The position numbers and the translations under genes were made by a program. A stretch of 64,000 nucleotides of DNA from Epiperipatus broadwayi (lineage: Eukaryota; Onychophora; Udeonychophora; Euonychophora; Peripatidae). How positions within the stretch are numbered: position 1 is the stretch's first letter; each line of letters starts with the position of its first letter. Below the pieces are notes generated by a model. The model was not told the origin of the DNA. It saw nothing but the letters and a program-made list of their open reading frames with translations, and did no database searches. Below are positions 47,666 to 58,124 of this stretch, one piece after another. The DNA lies in assembly GCA_028023455.1 (NCBI GenBank), contig JAQFVV010000022.1, forward strand, positions 9,009,100 through 9,073,099. Reading direction: 5' to 3'.

Positions 47666-48061
47666 CTGATAGCGCTGCACTTAGATCTTAGGATCTAAGG
47701 CAACCCTCCAGCAGCCACCTTTTATCTCTACTTAATGACTAAACTATGAGACTTAAATTGAAAATACTATAATATTTGCAATCCAAGCTCATCAGCTTAT
47801 ATAGTCATATAGGTCTGAACTCAGTTCAGTAACTATACATTTTGGTGTTTTTGGTTTTTTAATAACTATAGCCACCACAATCCTATTAGACAGGATTGGT
47901 TTTAAGGCAATAAATATCACATGATCACCATTTCTTATGCTTGCTCTTAACTGTTATTAAAACAGGCAAAACTCTCTATATGTATTGCCACTCAGTGCAA
48001 GCCAGAGTAATCAATGGATGCCAGAAGGCTTTTGCATAAAATCCCCATCTAGTGCCTACTC

Positions 48062-48119
48062 ATCTAATATTCCCAGACTAGTTTCTGGCTTGTGCCTTCA
48101 TCAGTGAGGAGCCTTGGAT
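48062..48119 (-). ncRNA. Hammerhead ribozyme-like motif (family A, unit 2)
   Basis: Core CUGAUGA and GAAA are intact. Stem II is AGGC-ACAA-GCCA with a 4-nt loop, stem III AC-UA-GU, C17 present. Stem I has two mismatches (UGGGAA and UUAGAU strands). It sits 455 bp from the unit 1 motif in the same orientation. Confidence 0.6.
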
Positions 48120-48390
48120 CTGAGAGCACTGCACCTAGATCTTAGGATCTAATGCAACTCTCCAGAAGCCACCCTTTATCTCTACTTAACTATAAACCAT
48201 TAGACTTAAAACTGAAAACACTAGAACATTTTTAATCCAAGCTCATCAGCTTATATAGTCACATAGGTCTGAACTCAGCCCAGTATTTATACATTTTGGT
48301 GTCTTTGGTTCTTTAATAACCATAGTCACCACTATCCTATTAGTCTTGAGGGTGGCATTAGATCCTAAGATCTAGATGCAATGCTCTCGG

Positions 48391-48449
48391 ATCCAAGGTT
48401 CCTCACTGACAAAGGCTACAAGCCAGAAACTAGTCTGGGGATATTGGAT
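48391..48449 (+). ncRNA. Hammerhead-like motif with damaged core (family A, unit 3)
   Basis: Stem I (AUCCAA/UUGGAU, UCCUCA/UGGGGA), stem II, GAAA, stem III and C17 are kept. The core reads CUGACAA, losing the invariant G8, so cleavage should be abolished. Confidence 0.55.
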
Positions 48450-48819
48450 GAGTAGGCACTAGATGGGGATTTTATGCACAAGCCTTCTGGCATCCATTGA
48501 TTACTCTGGCTTTGCCTGTTTTAATAACGTTTAAGAGCAAGCATAAGAAATCACCATGTGATGTTTATTGTCTTAAAACCAATCCTGCCTAATAGGATAG
48601 AGGTGGCTATGGTTATTAAAGAAACAAAGACATCAAAATGTATAGGTACTGAACTGAGTTCAGACCTATATGACTATATGAGCTGATGAGCTTGGATTGA
48701 AAATATTATAGGGTTTTCAATTTAAGTCTCATAGTTTAGTAATTAAGTAGAGATAAAAGGTGGCTGCTGGAGGGTTGCATTAGATCCTAAGATCTAGGTG
48801 CAGTGATCTCAGATCTCAG

Positions 48820-48879
48820 ATCCGAAGAGCCCTCACTGATGAAGGCCACAAGCCAGAAACTAGTCTGGGGATATTGGAT
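48820..48879 (+). ncRNA. Type I hammerhead ribozyme-like motif (family A, unit 4)
   Basis: Core CUGAUGA (48836-48842), stem II AGGC-CACAA-GCCA, GAAA (48856-48859), stem III AC-UA-GU and C17 at 48865, after which cleavage would fall. Outer stem I is AUCCGA with UUGGAU (one G-U); inner stem I is CCCUCA with UGGGGA (one G-U, one terminal mismatch). All invariant core bases are present. Confidence 0.65.
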
Positions 48880-49492
48880 GAGTAGGCACTAGATGGGGAT
48901 TTTATGCACAAGCCTTCTGGTATCCATTGATTACTCTGGCGTGCACTGGGTAGCAATACGTATAGAGAATTTTGCCTGTTTTAATAACAGTTAAGAGCAA
49001 GCATAAAAAATGGTGATCATGTGATGTTTATTGGCTTATATAGAAGTATATGAAACTTCAGCATTGCAAAAAAAAAAAAAAACAGTAATGAAGATTAGTT
49101 TAATAGTTTGAGTCTCACTTGTGATACATGCATAAATCAGTAGTATCAGTAACAATTCAGTTAAAATTGCATTTGGGATAAGAGTTTCAATCAGCAAATA
49201 ATTTTGTTTTAAAGCCATATTCAGAAATATTTTTTTTAACCACACATGCAATTTGAAGAATATAAAAATGGTCTAAAAATCGAAATAGATTGTTTTTTAA
49301 ACAATATAAATAGATTTTTATATTTATACCATGACATAGTATTTTAATACTTATCAAATATATAAAATTTCTTGATCTGAACTTTTCAAAATCTGAACAT
49401 AATATAGAATTATAACTAAAACATATCAAGAATCATTGATATAATTCTTCTTAGTGAAATTCATCTGCATATGAATATAAATCACAATATAA

Positions 49493-49683
49493 CAATTGTA
49501 TAAAACAGAAAAATTTAAAAATAATATAAAAAACACAACTGTCAAGCACTTTCAACTTGTTTGAGTCCTTATAAAGTATGTGTAAAACATTTTATATAGC
49601 CTTGCTAAGGGCTCAAATGAGTTGAAAGCACTTGGCAATAGTGTTTTTTATATTATTTTTAAATTTCTCTGTTTTATATAATA
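49493..49683. mobile_element. 190-bp foldback element
   Basis: The left arm (about 49494-49572) and right arm (about 49607-49683) are near-perfect reverse complements: attgtataaaacagaaa against ctctgttttatataat at the ends, gtcaagcactttcaact against gttgaaagcacttggc inside. The loop is about 35 bp. Non-coding; no clear target duplication. Confidence 0.7.
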
Positions 49684-50010
49684 CATATATTTTATAATAA
49701 CAGAAGTAGTAGTTTGATTATTCTGCTTATGAATAAAAATGCTAAATTAAATAGGTATGTCACTATACATATTTTTTTTTTGAAAACACAAATCTTGATA
49801 ATTCAGATGATCTACAGATAAAACCTTTTCAAGGCAGTGTAAAAAACAATTGGTAAAGCAATTAATGTTCAAAAATACTAAATGCTTTATGAGTGAATAA
49901 TGTGGAAAAAGGCTGCAAAAAGTAGTTTGCTATAAAATGAAAAAAAACTCTTTAATTTCATTTGAGGCTCCAAGAAATTAAGCTGAGCAAATTTCTAATA
50001 TTCATTTATA

Positions 50011-51305
50011 CAGCTGGGTCTCGTTTTATGCGGATTTATTTAATGCGATTTTGAAGTTATGTGATTCATGTTTCTTCTTAATATCTTTGTATGTGGTTTT
50101 CTTTTATGCGATAAAAATTATTAGATCAGAAGTGGAGTGCCAATAATGTGCTATTACTTTAAATATTATAAATTTCACACACTCATGTCATATTTAAAGT
50201 AATAGCGCATTATCGGAGTTTGATTTCCATCTAATAATTTCAATATTTTAAGCACCTTATAATAGTACTGTAATAGATTTATGCAATAAAGAAGTTCATA
50301 ATTCACTTAAAATCAGGATTTTCCCATTTTATATACACACATTAAATTTTACAAGATTATAATGTAAATCTGTTCAAACGTTATAGATGCCTACACTATG
50401 TATGTTGTTATTTTTGCATTTTAAATCACATTCTGTTTTTGCTTTTTATAAAAAGAGTATGTAATCAATTAATCATTTAGTGTCCGCAAGTTTATTTTTA
50501 AAAGGAGAGTAACAGTGGTGGACATAATTAAATTTGACAATTAAAATCTGATTTTTAATTGTAATTAATAATTTAAAAATTACGTAACGTGATCTTAAAT
50601 TAATGTGATTTGAAGCAATGAAATTTGATTTTTAAATGGAATTGAAAATTAAAGACAAAAATAAGAATTTAATTTTTGTTAGTTTTAATTACATTTTGCT
50701 CAGTCGATGTCTTTTTATTATCATAAGTCTAAGTTCTTATTTTTATTTTAAACTTTTAGTTTGCTCTAATGGAGAGGAAAAAACACCCAAGAAAATGAAT
50801 TTCTTTGGAAACAAAAATATCAATTTTAGATTGCTTAGCGAAATGGAAGGATCAACAGCAATTGGAAAATGTTTTAGTTGTATTTCCTCTTGACTTTATT
50901 TAAGAAGAAGCTACAGTACCTCACATCACATCACATCATGACAAATCTTATGTCTCAAATAGCGATAATAATTAAAATACCGTACGTGTATGAAAAAAAT
51001 GTAAATTATGCATAAAAATATGTTTTGAATAAAATTAAATACTGTAGTTACTAAAAAAAGTAAAAAAAGTTTGTCTTGTATCAATTTTTTTCAAACCTGA
51101 AATTTTTTATTAGTCATATTTTACTTTCTTTTTTTTTATGCAAATTTTAAAGTAATTTTACATTGTTGCTTTGCTTTTATGTGATTTTTGGAAAATTACA
51201 GTACCTATCCCCATTTTTCAAGGTAAGTTAAGTCTATTTTTGTGCGATTTCTTTTGTGCGTGTTTTCTGAGGAACCTATCTACCGCAGAAAATGAGACCC
51301 AGGTG
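50011..51305. mobile_element. Tigger/pogo-like DNA transposon, copy 2 (inverted relative to copy 1)
   Basis: Ends cagctgggtctc (50011) and gagacccaggtg (51294-51305) are flanked by TA on both sides (50009-50010 and 51306-51307). Read from its right end, the copy matches copy 1 (4657-5765) from its left end, so the two are inverted with respect to each other. It is 186 bp longer than copy 1. The extra length includes a segment that looks like the beginning of a pogo-type transposase (50769-50903). Confidence 0.8.
50769..50903 (+). pseudogene. Remnant of a pogo/Tigger transposase N-terminus
   Basis: From an ATG at 50769 the plus strand reads MERKKHPRK, a TGA stop, then ISLETKISILDCLAKWKDQQ and QLENVLVVFPLDF, stop. 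This matches the layout of the CENP-B-type N-terminal helix-turn-helix in pogo/Tigger transposases: a basic start, S/T-L-x-x-K-x-x-I-L, a short K-rich turn, then Q-x-L. The rest of the transposase, including the DDE domain, is missing. A different frame over the same bases (50636-50893) is a shadow. Confidence 0.5.
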
Positions 51306-51499
51306 TATATCCTTCTTATTACAACTATGAATACTGTTTGTTTATTGATATGATAAAAATATGAGTGGCTGCTTACTGATATTTATTAATCAATATGATG
51401 TGTTTATTAGTCTTTTTGCCAAGTCTGAAAGCAATTACTTATAGTCTTCTCTAGAAGTTGCCTGATTGTTTTACCAAGATATCAATTGGATTTTATGAT

Positions 51500-52330
51500 G
51501 AAGATAAATTGATACATGTCCAAATTTTCTTTTCTATTTACAATAAGAAAAGACAACAATATGCCATGGACATAAATCTTCAACCAAAGTAACAACATTC
51601 AAAGGCAGAGGAAGCCAGGAATCTTCTGATTACAAAACAAGAGTGTCATTTAGTGATAATGTTTTACTTAATCTTTTACAACTGTAAATTACTTTCAAGT
51701 GAAAAAGAATTATGTAATATTAAGTATACCATTGTCTGACTTTGTGAAGGTGGAATAAAATATGAAGAAACAATTGATTTACACTATGTTATGAAATCAT
51801 AAATATCAAAAGTATAAACAGAAATATCATAAAGAAACAACATTATGGATTCTGATGATATATTAGACAAAGAAATAAGATTAGTTATTTAACCTAATGT
51901 AATATAGCAAATGCAAATAATTCATGTTTTTGTCCAAACAAGTTTCTATTTTGATGAAGAAGTAGATTTTATATTACTGTATAGAATGATTTTGATAAGA
52001 CCAAAAATTGCAATGTTGAAATTGTAAATTAATTGAATGATAAAAGTATGATATGTAAATTTGGTTATAGAGATGGAAATAAGAAAGAATACAGACTTGT
52101 GGAGTTGGCAAAACATAATATATATATATATTTTAGAGAAAAATCCAAAACAGAAGTAAAGATGGAATCATGAAAATGAAGGAACAGAGAAAATTGGATT
52201 ATATACTGACTAACAGAAAATATGTATTTCACTTCAGGAATTGATCGTCAATCAGCAAGATGTAAGATATACATTGGTGCAAAGCTGGAAATACAACATG
52301 TATAGTAAAAATAGTGCTAGCATCTGATCT
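51500..52330 (+). pseudogene. RTE-like LINE endonuclease-domain remnant
   Basis: The recognisable part is about 52050-52320: FGYRDGNKKEYRLVELAKHN, then after a stop LDYILTNRKYVF and, after a shift, IDRQSARCKIYIGAKLEIQH. This is the C-terminal part of the apurinic-like endonuclease of RTE-like LINEs (FGxGxRNERGxRLVEFA, IDYILTNRK, SDHRLV). Sequence upstream to about 51500 is compatible with the rest of the domain but too decayed to assign. The matching RT start follows at 53000-53270, beyond an inserted repeat cluster. Confidence 0.6.
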
Positions 52331-52494
52331 TTTTTATTTTCAAAAATATTTCATTCAATTTAAATTAGAACTTGGCAAAGAATTTTAAAATATTAACATA
52401 TTTGAAGATTTGGGTTGAGATCATGAAGAAGATATTGCTTGTCTGAAAGTATATGATAATGATGTTTTAGTATTAATTATATATCAGATTATCT

Positions 52495-52990
52495 AATATT
52501 AAGTATTGAATGTCTTTAGAAAAACTTTAAGCTTTATTTAAATTTTCCAAAATAGGCACAGGTTAGTACATAACATAATGTTATGAGTGGTATTATTCAT
52601 CTCTATTTCTTAGGTGTTGCCTGACTAGTAACAATACTAGCATGGAAATAAAACTTAGATATTTAGATCTGTGAATATCCAACTGAAGTATTCTGCCGGA
52701 GGCAGAATAACCAGCAACATCTGAAAAAGAATAATAAGACCATATTGGGAAGGGGTTCCTGACAGAGATATTTTAAGTGCTGGCTCTCTCACTGTTTATA
52801 ACTTACAAGCTTAAGAGATAGGGTCATGTGATCTATGAATTGAAGATTTTGACTATTCATATAATATTGTGTTATATAATAACATATGTGCTATTACTAA
52901 CAGTTGAATATATGTTGAAAGTTTAAATAAAGTTTAAAATTTGTCTAAAGACATTTAATATTAGATGATGGAAATAGTCCATTATATAAT
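52495..52990. mobile_element. Family C inverted SINE pair with a nested family D repeat
   Basis: A minus-strand family C unit (about 52495-52690) and a plus-strand unit (52700-52990) flank a perfect 9-bp-stem palindrome, tattctgcc-gga-ggcagaata (52689-52709), at their junction. Within the plus unit a minus-strand family D segment is inserted (about 52740-52850, containing gacagagatattttaagtgc). The cluster interrupts the RTE remnant, so it entered after that LINE. Confidence 0.6.
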
Positions 52991-52999
52991 TAATACTAA

Positions 53000-53270
53000 G
53001 ATAACATATACTCTACAGAACTGCTACAAAATAGTTGGTACAGAAAAAAAGAAGCAGCAAAAATTCACCAATAAAAAAGACAAGCTAATGTAAGAGAGAG
53101 AAAAAGAACTATGAAAATATTTTTAAATGATCCACTTAGAAAAATTAAATATCTGGAATTTTGTAAAACGATAAGACTTAATGATGATATAAAAAATATA
53201 ATTATGAAGTGACAAGGAAAATTATAGAAAATTTAATAAAATTACAAAAAAACTAATAAGACAAAAAAAT
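53000..53270 (+). pseudogene. RTE-like LINE: region between endonuclease and RT
   Basis: The plus strand includes FTNKKDKLM, KKRTMKIFLNDPLRKIKYLE and FCKTIRLNDDIKN, followed by a tail like YNYEVTRKIIEN. RTE-like proteins have a similar segment (KRRxMK ... EYVELCKTIRKKMREDIR ... NxxxIxxxIE). It continues the remnant at 51500-52330 across the inserted repeats and is broken by stops. Confidence 0.55.
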
Positions 53271-53274
53271 AGTC

Positions 53275-53400
53275 ATATATCACATGACCCATAAGCAAAG
53301 AGCTTTGCTAATTGCTCAAGAAGCTGTGTGATAAATGTTTAGCAAGAGAAAGCATTTAAAATATCTCTATTAGAAACCATACCCAAACCCCAGACCAATG
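53275..53400 (+). repeat. Family D repeat, partial
   Basis: Contains atcacatgacccataagca, gctgtgtgataaatgttta and aaagcatttaaaatatctc, matching the copies at 28590-28800 and 52740-52850. Confidence 0.5.
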
Positions 53401-53409
53401 GTTTCATGC

Positions 53410-54950
53410 TTTGGCACTTCTCAGTGAGTCATTTTCCAGAGATTCAATATGAATTGCTTTCAATTGAAAAATATTGTTCAAGTCTTAATTAAAGTAGTTA
53501 GGGATATGTGGCTCAAGATAGCATATTAAAGAGTTAGAATGTAATATATGTGGGATTTATATAATCATAGCAAACACATCAATAATATTTTGCTTTTATC
53601 TCCTTTTTTATACAATTAAAATCTAAAAAGATATAAGGCAATAATTCAAACCAAACAATATTATAAAAACTTAAAATATTACCCCAAAAAAAAAGATTTA
53701 TAAAAGAGTCACAGTGATTATTGAATTCATGAGATCCTTTATGATTCAAGTGAAATGTGTGGATTCAAAACTGTACTATCATCATTAAAAACCTATTTTC
53801 TTTATAGTAATATCTTTAAGTACTTCATCAAAAATAGAAGGAAATTTAATCCATAATGCTGTTTTTTTTATGATTTATTTAAGTAATTATGTTCAGAGTC
53901 ATACAAGAAGAATAATCAAAAAATAATATATATAACATGTTAAGTTTGATTTTAAATATGCAACAATTTTTGACTTATTATGCATAAATTATGGTATATC
54001 AATAACAAAAAATGTATATATGTATATGAATTTAAAATAACTTTTAAGGAATACTGAGTGAAAGATCTGTGGACAATTATCGTATTTTTTAAAGCGCTCT
54101 TTATATATGCAAACATTTTGGCCAAACGTAAACGAAGAAAATATACATCAGATATATCAGCGCTCATAAATAAATTACAGTTTGAATAAAATTGTGTTTT
54201 TGAAGATTTGTTTATCTTATTTTTGTTTATCATTTTTCTCTTTAGTCTAGATATTTATCTTTTCAAAAATCGCTTCAATTTGCAATTTATTCAAAACACT
54301 TTTTGTTGGCTAATTATTTACAAGCCTGATGATTTTTTATATTAAAATATGCAAATGAAATTGCAGTTGAATTCTTCATTAAACTAATGATCTCATATAG
54401 CGATTAATTACGTATTTATCATTTCTTTTCAAATGACATTACCTAACGTGCACGTAAGGATTTTAAAATTTTATTCGTTTAAATTTTTTAAATTTTACAT
54501 TTTTAATTAAATTTTGTGAAGTGAATCTAGCAGTGATTTGATAATATAAAAACGTTATATGTTTTTAATGAAGCCTGAATTATTTGATTTATTTTTGCAC
54601 ATAGACGCATGCACACACTCACTATAACGTAAGTCTACATATTTATTTTTGTTTTAAAATGATGGCGTTATTTGAAAGTTGAATAAATATAGGTAGGAAA
54701 TTCTTAACAATTTGTGATACATCTGAGACAGATATAGATAAATATTTTCTTTTGGCAAAAATTACTACAATATTTGATAAAACATCAACATTAATAATTA
54801 CCATGAAATGACTACATTATTAAATTAAATAATCAAATTACTACAAACGAATTAATAACTAATGACCCAAGCTGGACCAATCAAAGGGGAGTAACCAGAT
54901 TAAATGAGGTAAAGGATCTTGCAATGAGAGGGTTATTGCATTGGACCAGT
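53410..54950. other. No recognisable feature
   Basis: AT-rich sequence. The 93-codon minus frame (53952-54233) shows no motif and I do not support it as a gene. Confidence 0.4.
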
Positions 54951-55133
54951 TCTGAAACATGGGCATGGCAATAATATTAGCATCAGCATGGGATTTGAGT
55001 TTTCATCATCAGATTTTCAATGATATGGATGGCTGAATAGTTGGAGGTTCCAGTGGATTGAAGCCTGTCCATTAAAGTATGAAGATTTGCTATCATAATA
55101 TAAATTGAGCATTGATTATATATATGTGTGAGA

Positions 55134-55197
55134 AATAATAGTCTGGACCAACTGACGAGTGCTGGTTTAGCATGAAATATGTATATTGGTGATTATT
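55134..55197 (+). ncRNA. Type I hammerhead ribozyme-like motif (family B dimer, unit 1)
   Basis: Outer stem I AAUAAU (55134-55139) with AUUAUU (55192-55197); inner stem I ACCAA (55147-55151) with UUGGU (55186-55190). The core is CUGACGA (55152-55158; the seventh core base may vary). Stem II GUGCU-GGUUU-AGCAU has 5 pairs with one G-U. GAAA (55174-55177), stem III AUA-UG-UAU, cleavage nucleotide A55185. All invariant bases present. Confidence 0.75.
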
Positions 55198-55610
55198 AAT
55201 CTTTTCTACATGTGTGTGGTCATATGTATCAGTTGTATGAGATAGTGTGGATAGTTGAAGGGTGCTTGAAAATCTGAGTTCAAATCCTCTATACTTACAA
55301 TTAAGCTCCCAGGTTTGTGAAGAGTGCCTGGTTTTCAAATATTTACATATCAAGCTTGTATCCTGTCCATCCCTCTTATATGTATTTAATGGATACTATC
55401 CTATACATGAGGGGTCAGAGTGACTTCAGGTCAACATGAGCATGGCAATAATATTAGCATCAGCATAGGATTTGAGTTTTCATCATCAGATTTTCAATGA
55501 TATGGATGGCTGAAAAGTTGGAGGTTCCAGTGGATTGAAGCCTGTCCATTAAAGTATGAAGATTTGCTATCTTAATATAAACTGAGCACTGATTATATAT
55601 ATATGTGAGA

Positions 55611-55674
55611 GATAATAGTCTGGACCAACTGATGAGTGCTGGTTTAGCATGAAATATGTATATTGGTGATTATT
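55611..55674 (+). ncRNA. Type I hammerhead ribozyme-like motif (family B dimer, unit 2)
   Basis: Core CUGAUGA (55629-55635), stem II GUGCU-GGUUU-AGCAU, GAAA (55651-55654), stem III AUA-UG-UAU, cleavage nucleotide A55662. Inner stem I ACCAA/UUGGU, outer stem I GAUAAU/AUUAUU with one G-U. The distance between predicted cleavage sites in the dimer is exactly 477 nt, so a read-through transcript would release a 477-nt monomer. Confidence 0.75.
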
Positions 55675-55949
55675 AATCTTTTCTACATGTGTGTGGTCAT
55701 AAGTATCAGTTGTATGAAATAGTGTGGATAGTTGAAGGGTGCTTGAAAATCTGAGTTCAAATCCTCTATACTTACAATTAAGCTCCCAGGTTTGTGAAGA
55801 GTGCCTGGTTTTCAAATATTTCCAATATTAGATAGTAATTCACTTAAATATTTTGAGATGACAAGATGATTATAACACAGGATATGGAGAATATTTATTA
55901 TAAGAAAACTATATACCATGTGGAGATTACATATTAATTTTTAAAAGGA

Positions 55950-56530
55950 ATAATATTTGGCTACAGAAGTATCGCCCATTGATGGGGGAATTAATAATGG
56001 GAAAAAATACATTAAAAAAAAGATATGTGAAAAAATTAGTGAAATGAGATAGGTTTTTGGGAATACTTATCTCTGTTTATATAACAATGACTAAAATGAA
56101 GACATATATAAATGTATTGTGCATATATGGTGGCTACATGGACAATAATAATGAAAAATGAACAAAAACCTATTGGTAATAGACAGTATTGGACATCAGA
56201 AAGAAGATCAATATTGGAGAAAAAGGCTAATCGAGAGAAATGGAAGGAGTAAACAATATGATGACAAAAATTGGAGAATAAGAATTAAGATGGTAAACCA
56301 TGTTTGAAAAATAAATCTGTAAAGATTATCAGAGATTATGATTGATTGAAAAGCAAAGAAGGGGGAAAGGAAACCAAGAAAAGAATGCTAAGAAAATATG
56401 ATGAAAAGTATAGAAATAATTTGAACTGTCAGAAATAAATGTTATGAATTAAGAGATTTGAAAGAGAAAAATACAGAAATCTTTTGATTACGGACATCCT
56501 TAGTATTGAGGAATTCTAGATAAGAAGAAA
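55950..56530 (+). pseudogene. Possible LINE 3' coding remnant (weak)
   Basis: The plus strand has fragments such as KPRKRMLRKYDEKYRN and YELRDLKEKNTEIF that resemble the C-terminal pattern of some LINEs (GRPRKRW ... KDREKWRE). Frames shift and stops are frequent. The resemblance is loose, so the family is not assigned. Confidence 0.3.
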
Positions 56531-56534
56531 ATAT

Positions 56535-58065
56535 TGAACTTTGAATTCTTGATGACATAAATTTTGCTTATAATTATTGGATGATTCACTATATTATGGT
56601 TCTTTGGAAAAAGTCTCATCAAAGTCTTGTTTTACTTAGCATGATCTTAAAAGAAAAAAAATGGGCAATGCAATAATTTAAAAATATTTATTGTTCTACA
56701 AATATATGTGATTTTTGAGGTTGATAATGCTGAAGTCGATTGTCTAGTTATTTTTATCTATTTTTGGAAAGTAAAGTTATTATAAATATATTGGAAGTTT
56801 TTACTTAATAGAAAGTTTAAAGATTTCAAAAGTGTTTTTTTTCTATTAAAAGTTAATAACATAATCATTAAGAAAGTTTTAATTTTTAATGATATCAATT
56901 TGTTATTGATATTTACTTATGTAACACAAAATCACTATAATATCAATTTTTAATTACGTTTTGAATTAAAAGTGTCAAACTAACTCAACCCATATCTTTG
57001 ATACCATCCACTTTAGATAAATATAGTAATGACTATTATTAATCATTTACTAAACTAGAAATTGTCTCTAGCACTGATATAAACTTTAAAATTCAATTAA
57101 AGATTAATATATCTGATTTTTTAAATTTAAATACACAAACACGTGGAATTATTCACATTTCTTTTTCCCACATGTAATATCTTTATAAATATTTTAAATA
57201 ACCTCAAAATTACCACACATTCTTTTAAATTCATATAATTTTTATTATACATTTGTGCAATTTAGTTATATCTATTAATCTGTTAAATATTTATTTAAAA
57301 ATCAATACTGCTTCTAAAATATTAATTATTGTTTTTTCCCCCTAAATTATCCTGCAAATACTTTATTGTCTTTAGCATCCCATTCCAAATCATGTTTTTT
57401 TCTCTACAAAAATATTTTAAACTTTTGATATTGTCTTATCATTATTTTTTTATGTTTAAGCCAACTAAAAAATCAAATTAGTGTCTCGTGTTTTGGGGAT
57501 TCATTAATTTCATTTTTTCATATTTCTTCCTAGCTCTTTTTTTTTAGTAATTTTTTTTATATTCAAATTTTATGTTTTTGCAAGCATAAGTTAAAACATA
57601 AGGCGTTTATTTTAAAGCATAAAGTAAAGGATGAATGTTCTGGCTGATTCAAAAATCGTTATATAATGTAGTTTGATTTCTTTTTTAACAGATCCTATCT
57701 TGGACATATTTCTTATTTATTTATAATTTTACATTTCTTAAAATCTGCATTTGTTTTTTATTTTTATTTTTGTTAATATTGTAGTATACAATAATATCCT
57801 GCATCATGAAACCAGCCTACCATTAGGATTCACAGATAAATGATAATAGATATAAGTATTAATTGTAAATGATTAATAAGTGGTATGAATGAAGAGTATA
57901 TTCAACTGCCTTATTGGATATCTTTGAAAGATATTCTTTTTGATACAATTGCTTTTTTTCATGTATTCTGTCCTAATTTTTTTTCTAATTTACTATTTTT
58001 AGTCATTTAGGTTAGTGTAGAATCCATGCTCATACAATAAGTAATATTTCCACTAGTTATAACAA
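56535..58065. other. No recognisable feature
   Basis: AT-rich sequence; nothing supported. Confidence 0.4.
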
Positions 58066-58069
58066 TGAA

Positions 58070-58120
58070 GACAAGTGGGTTTGCTTCCCATCCAATGCTT
58101 TGACATATGGAAAAAAAATA
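58070..58120 (+). mobile_element. tRNA-derived SINE, 3' fragment
   Basis: gtgggtttgcttcccatcca (B box and T arm) is followed by atgctttgacatatgg and an A tail, matching the 3' half of the SINE copies at 27.9 and 44.2 kb. The 5' half is absent or too decayed. Confidence 0.5.
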
Positions 58121-58124
58121 CTAA

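Larger units (their letters stand above)
47508..49035. mobile_element. Family A: direct dimer facing an inverted dimer (1.5 kb palindromic array)
   Basis: Unit 1 (47508-47955) and unit 2 (47956 to about 48342, truncated) are direct repeats, both opening with attaaaacaggcaaaactctc and carrying a minus-strand hammerhead-like motif; the start-to-start distance is 448 bp. Unit 3 (about 48343-48527, partly deleted) and unit 4 (about 48527-49035) are the same unit in reverse and end in the gttaagagcaagcataa / atgatcaccattt segment. Each full unit also has a body with agctcatcagcttatatag and ttcagtaactatacatttt. No protein frame runs through the unit. The palindrome centre is near 48343. Confidence 0.75.
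54956..55821 (+). mobile_element. Family B direct dimer, 477-bp period
   Basis: Two head-to-tail copies, 54956-55345 and 55433-55821, are nearly identical by eye (few substitutions), separated by about 87 bp. Each contains, in order, ttgagttttcatcatcag, gattgaagcctgtccatta, a hammerhead-like motif, the tRNA-like segment gtgtgtggtcat ... gagttcaaatcctc, and a 3' end with agctcccaggtttgtgaag. Two similar minus frames of 82-86 codons are shadows of the duplication. Confidence 0.8.

Noticed and set aside
48345-48520. Possible short peptide across the family A ribozyme region (DEGxKPETSLGILDE)
   Set aside because: The frame is short, broken in other copies, and the conservation is explained by the RNA fold.
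50636-50893. 85-codon plus frame in the Tigger-like copy
   Set aside because: It overlaps the transposase remnant in another frame; the meaningful reading is 50769-50903.
53952-54233. 93-codon minus frame
   Set aside because: Low-complexity AT-driven translation with no motif or context.
54990-55020. ctgatgatgaaaac on the minus strand of family B
   Set aside because: The two core halves are adjacent with no room for stem II, and no flanking helix forms.
55093-55815. Two similar minus frames (86 and 82 codons) as a duplicated gene
   Set aside because: They are the antisense of the family B dimer; their similarity is due to the tandem duplication.
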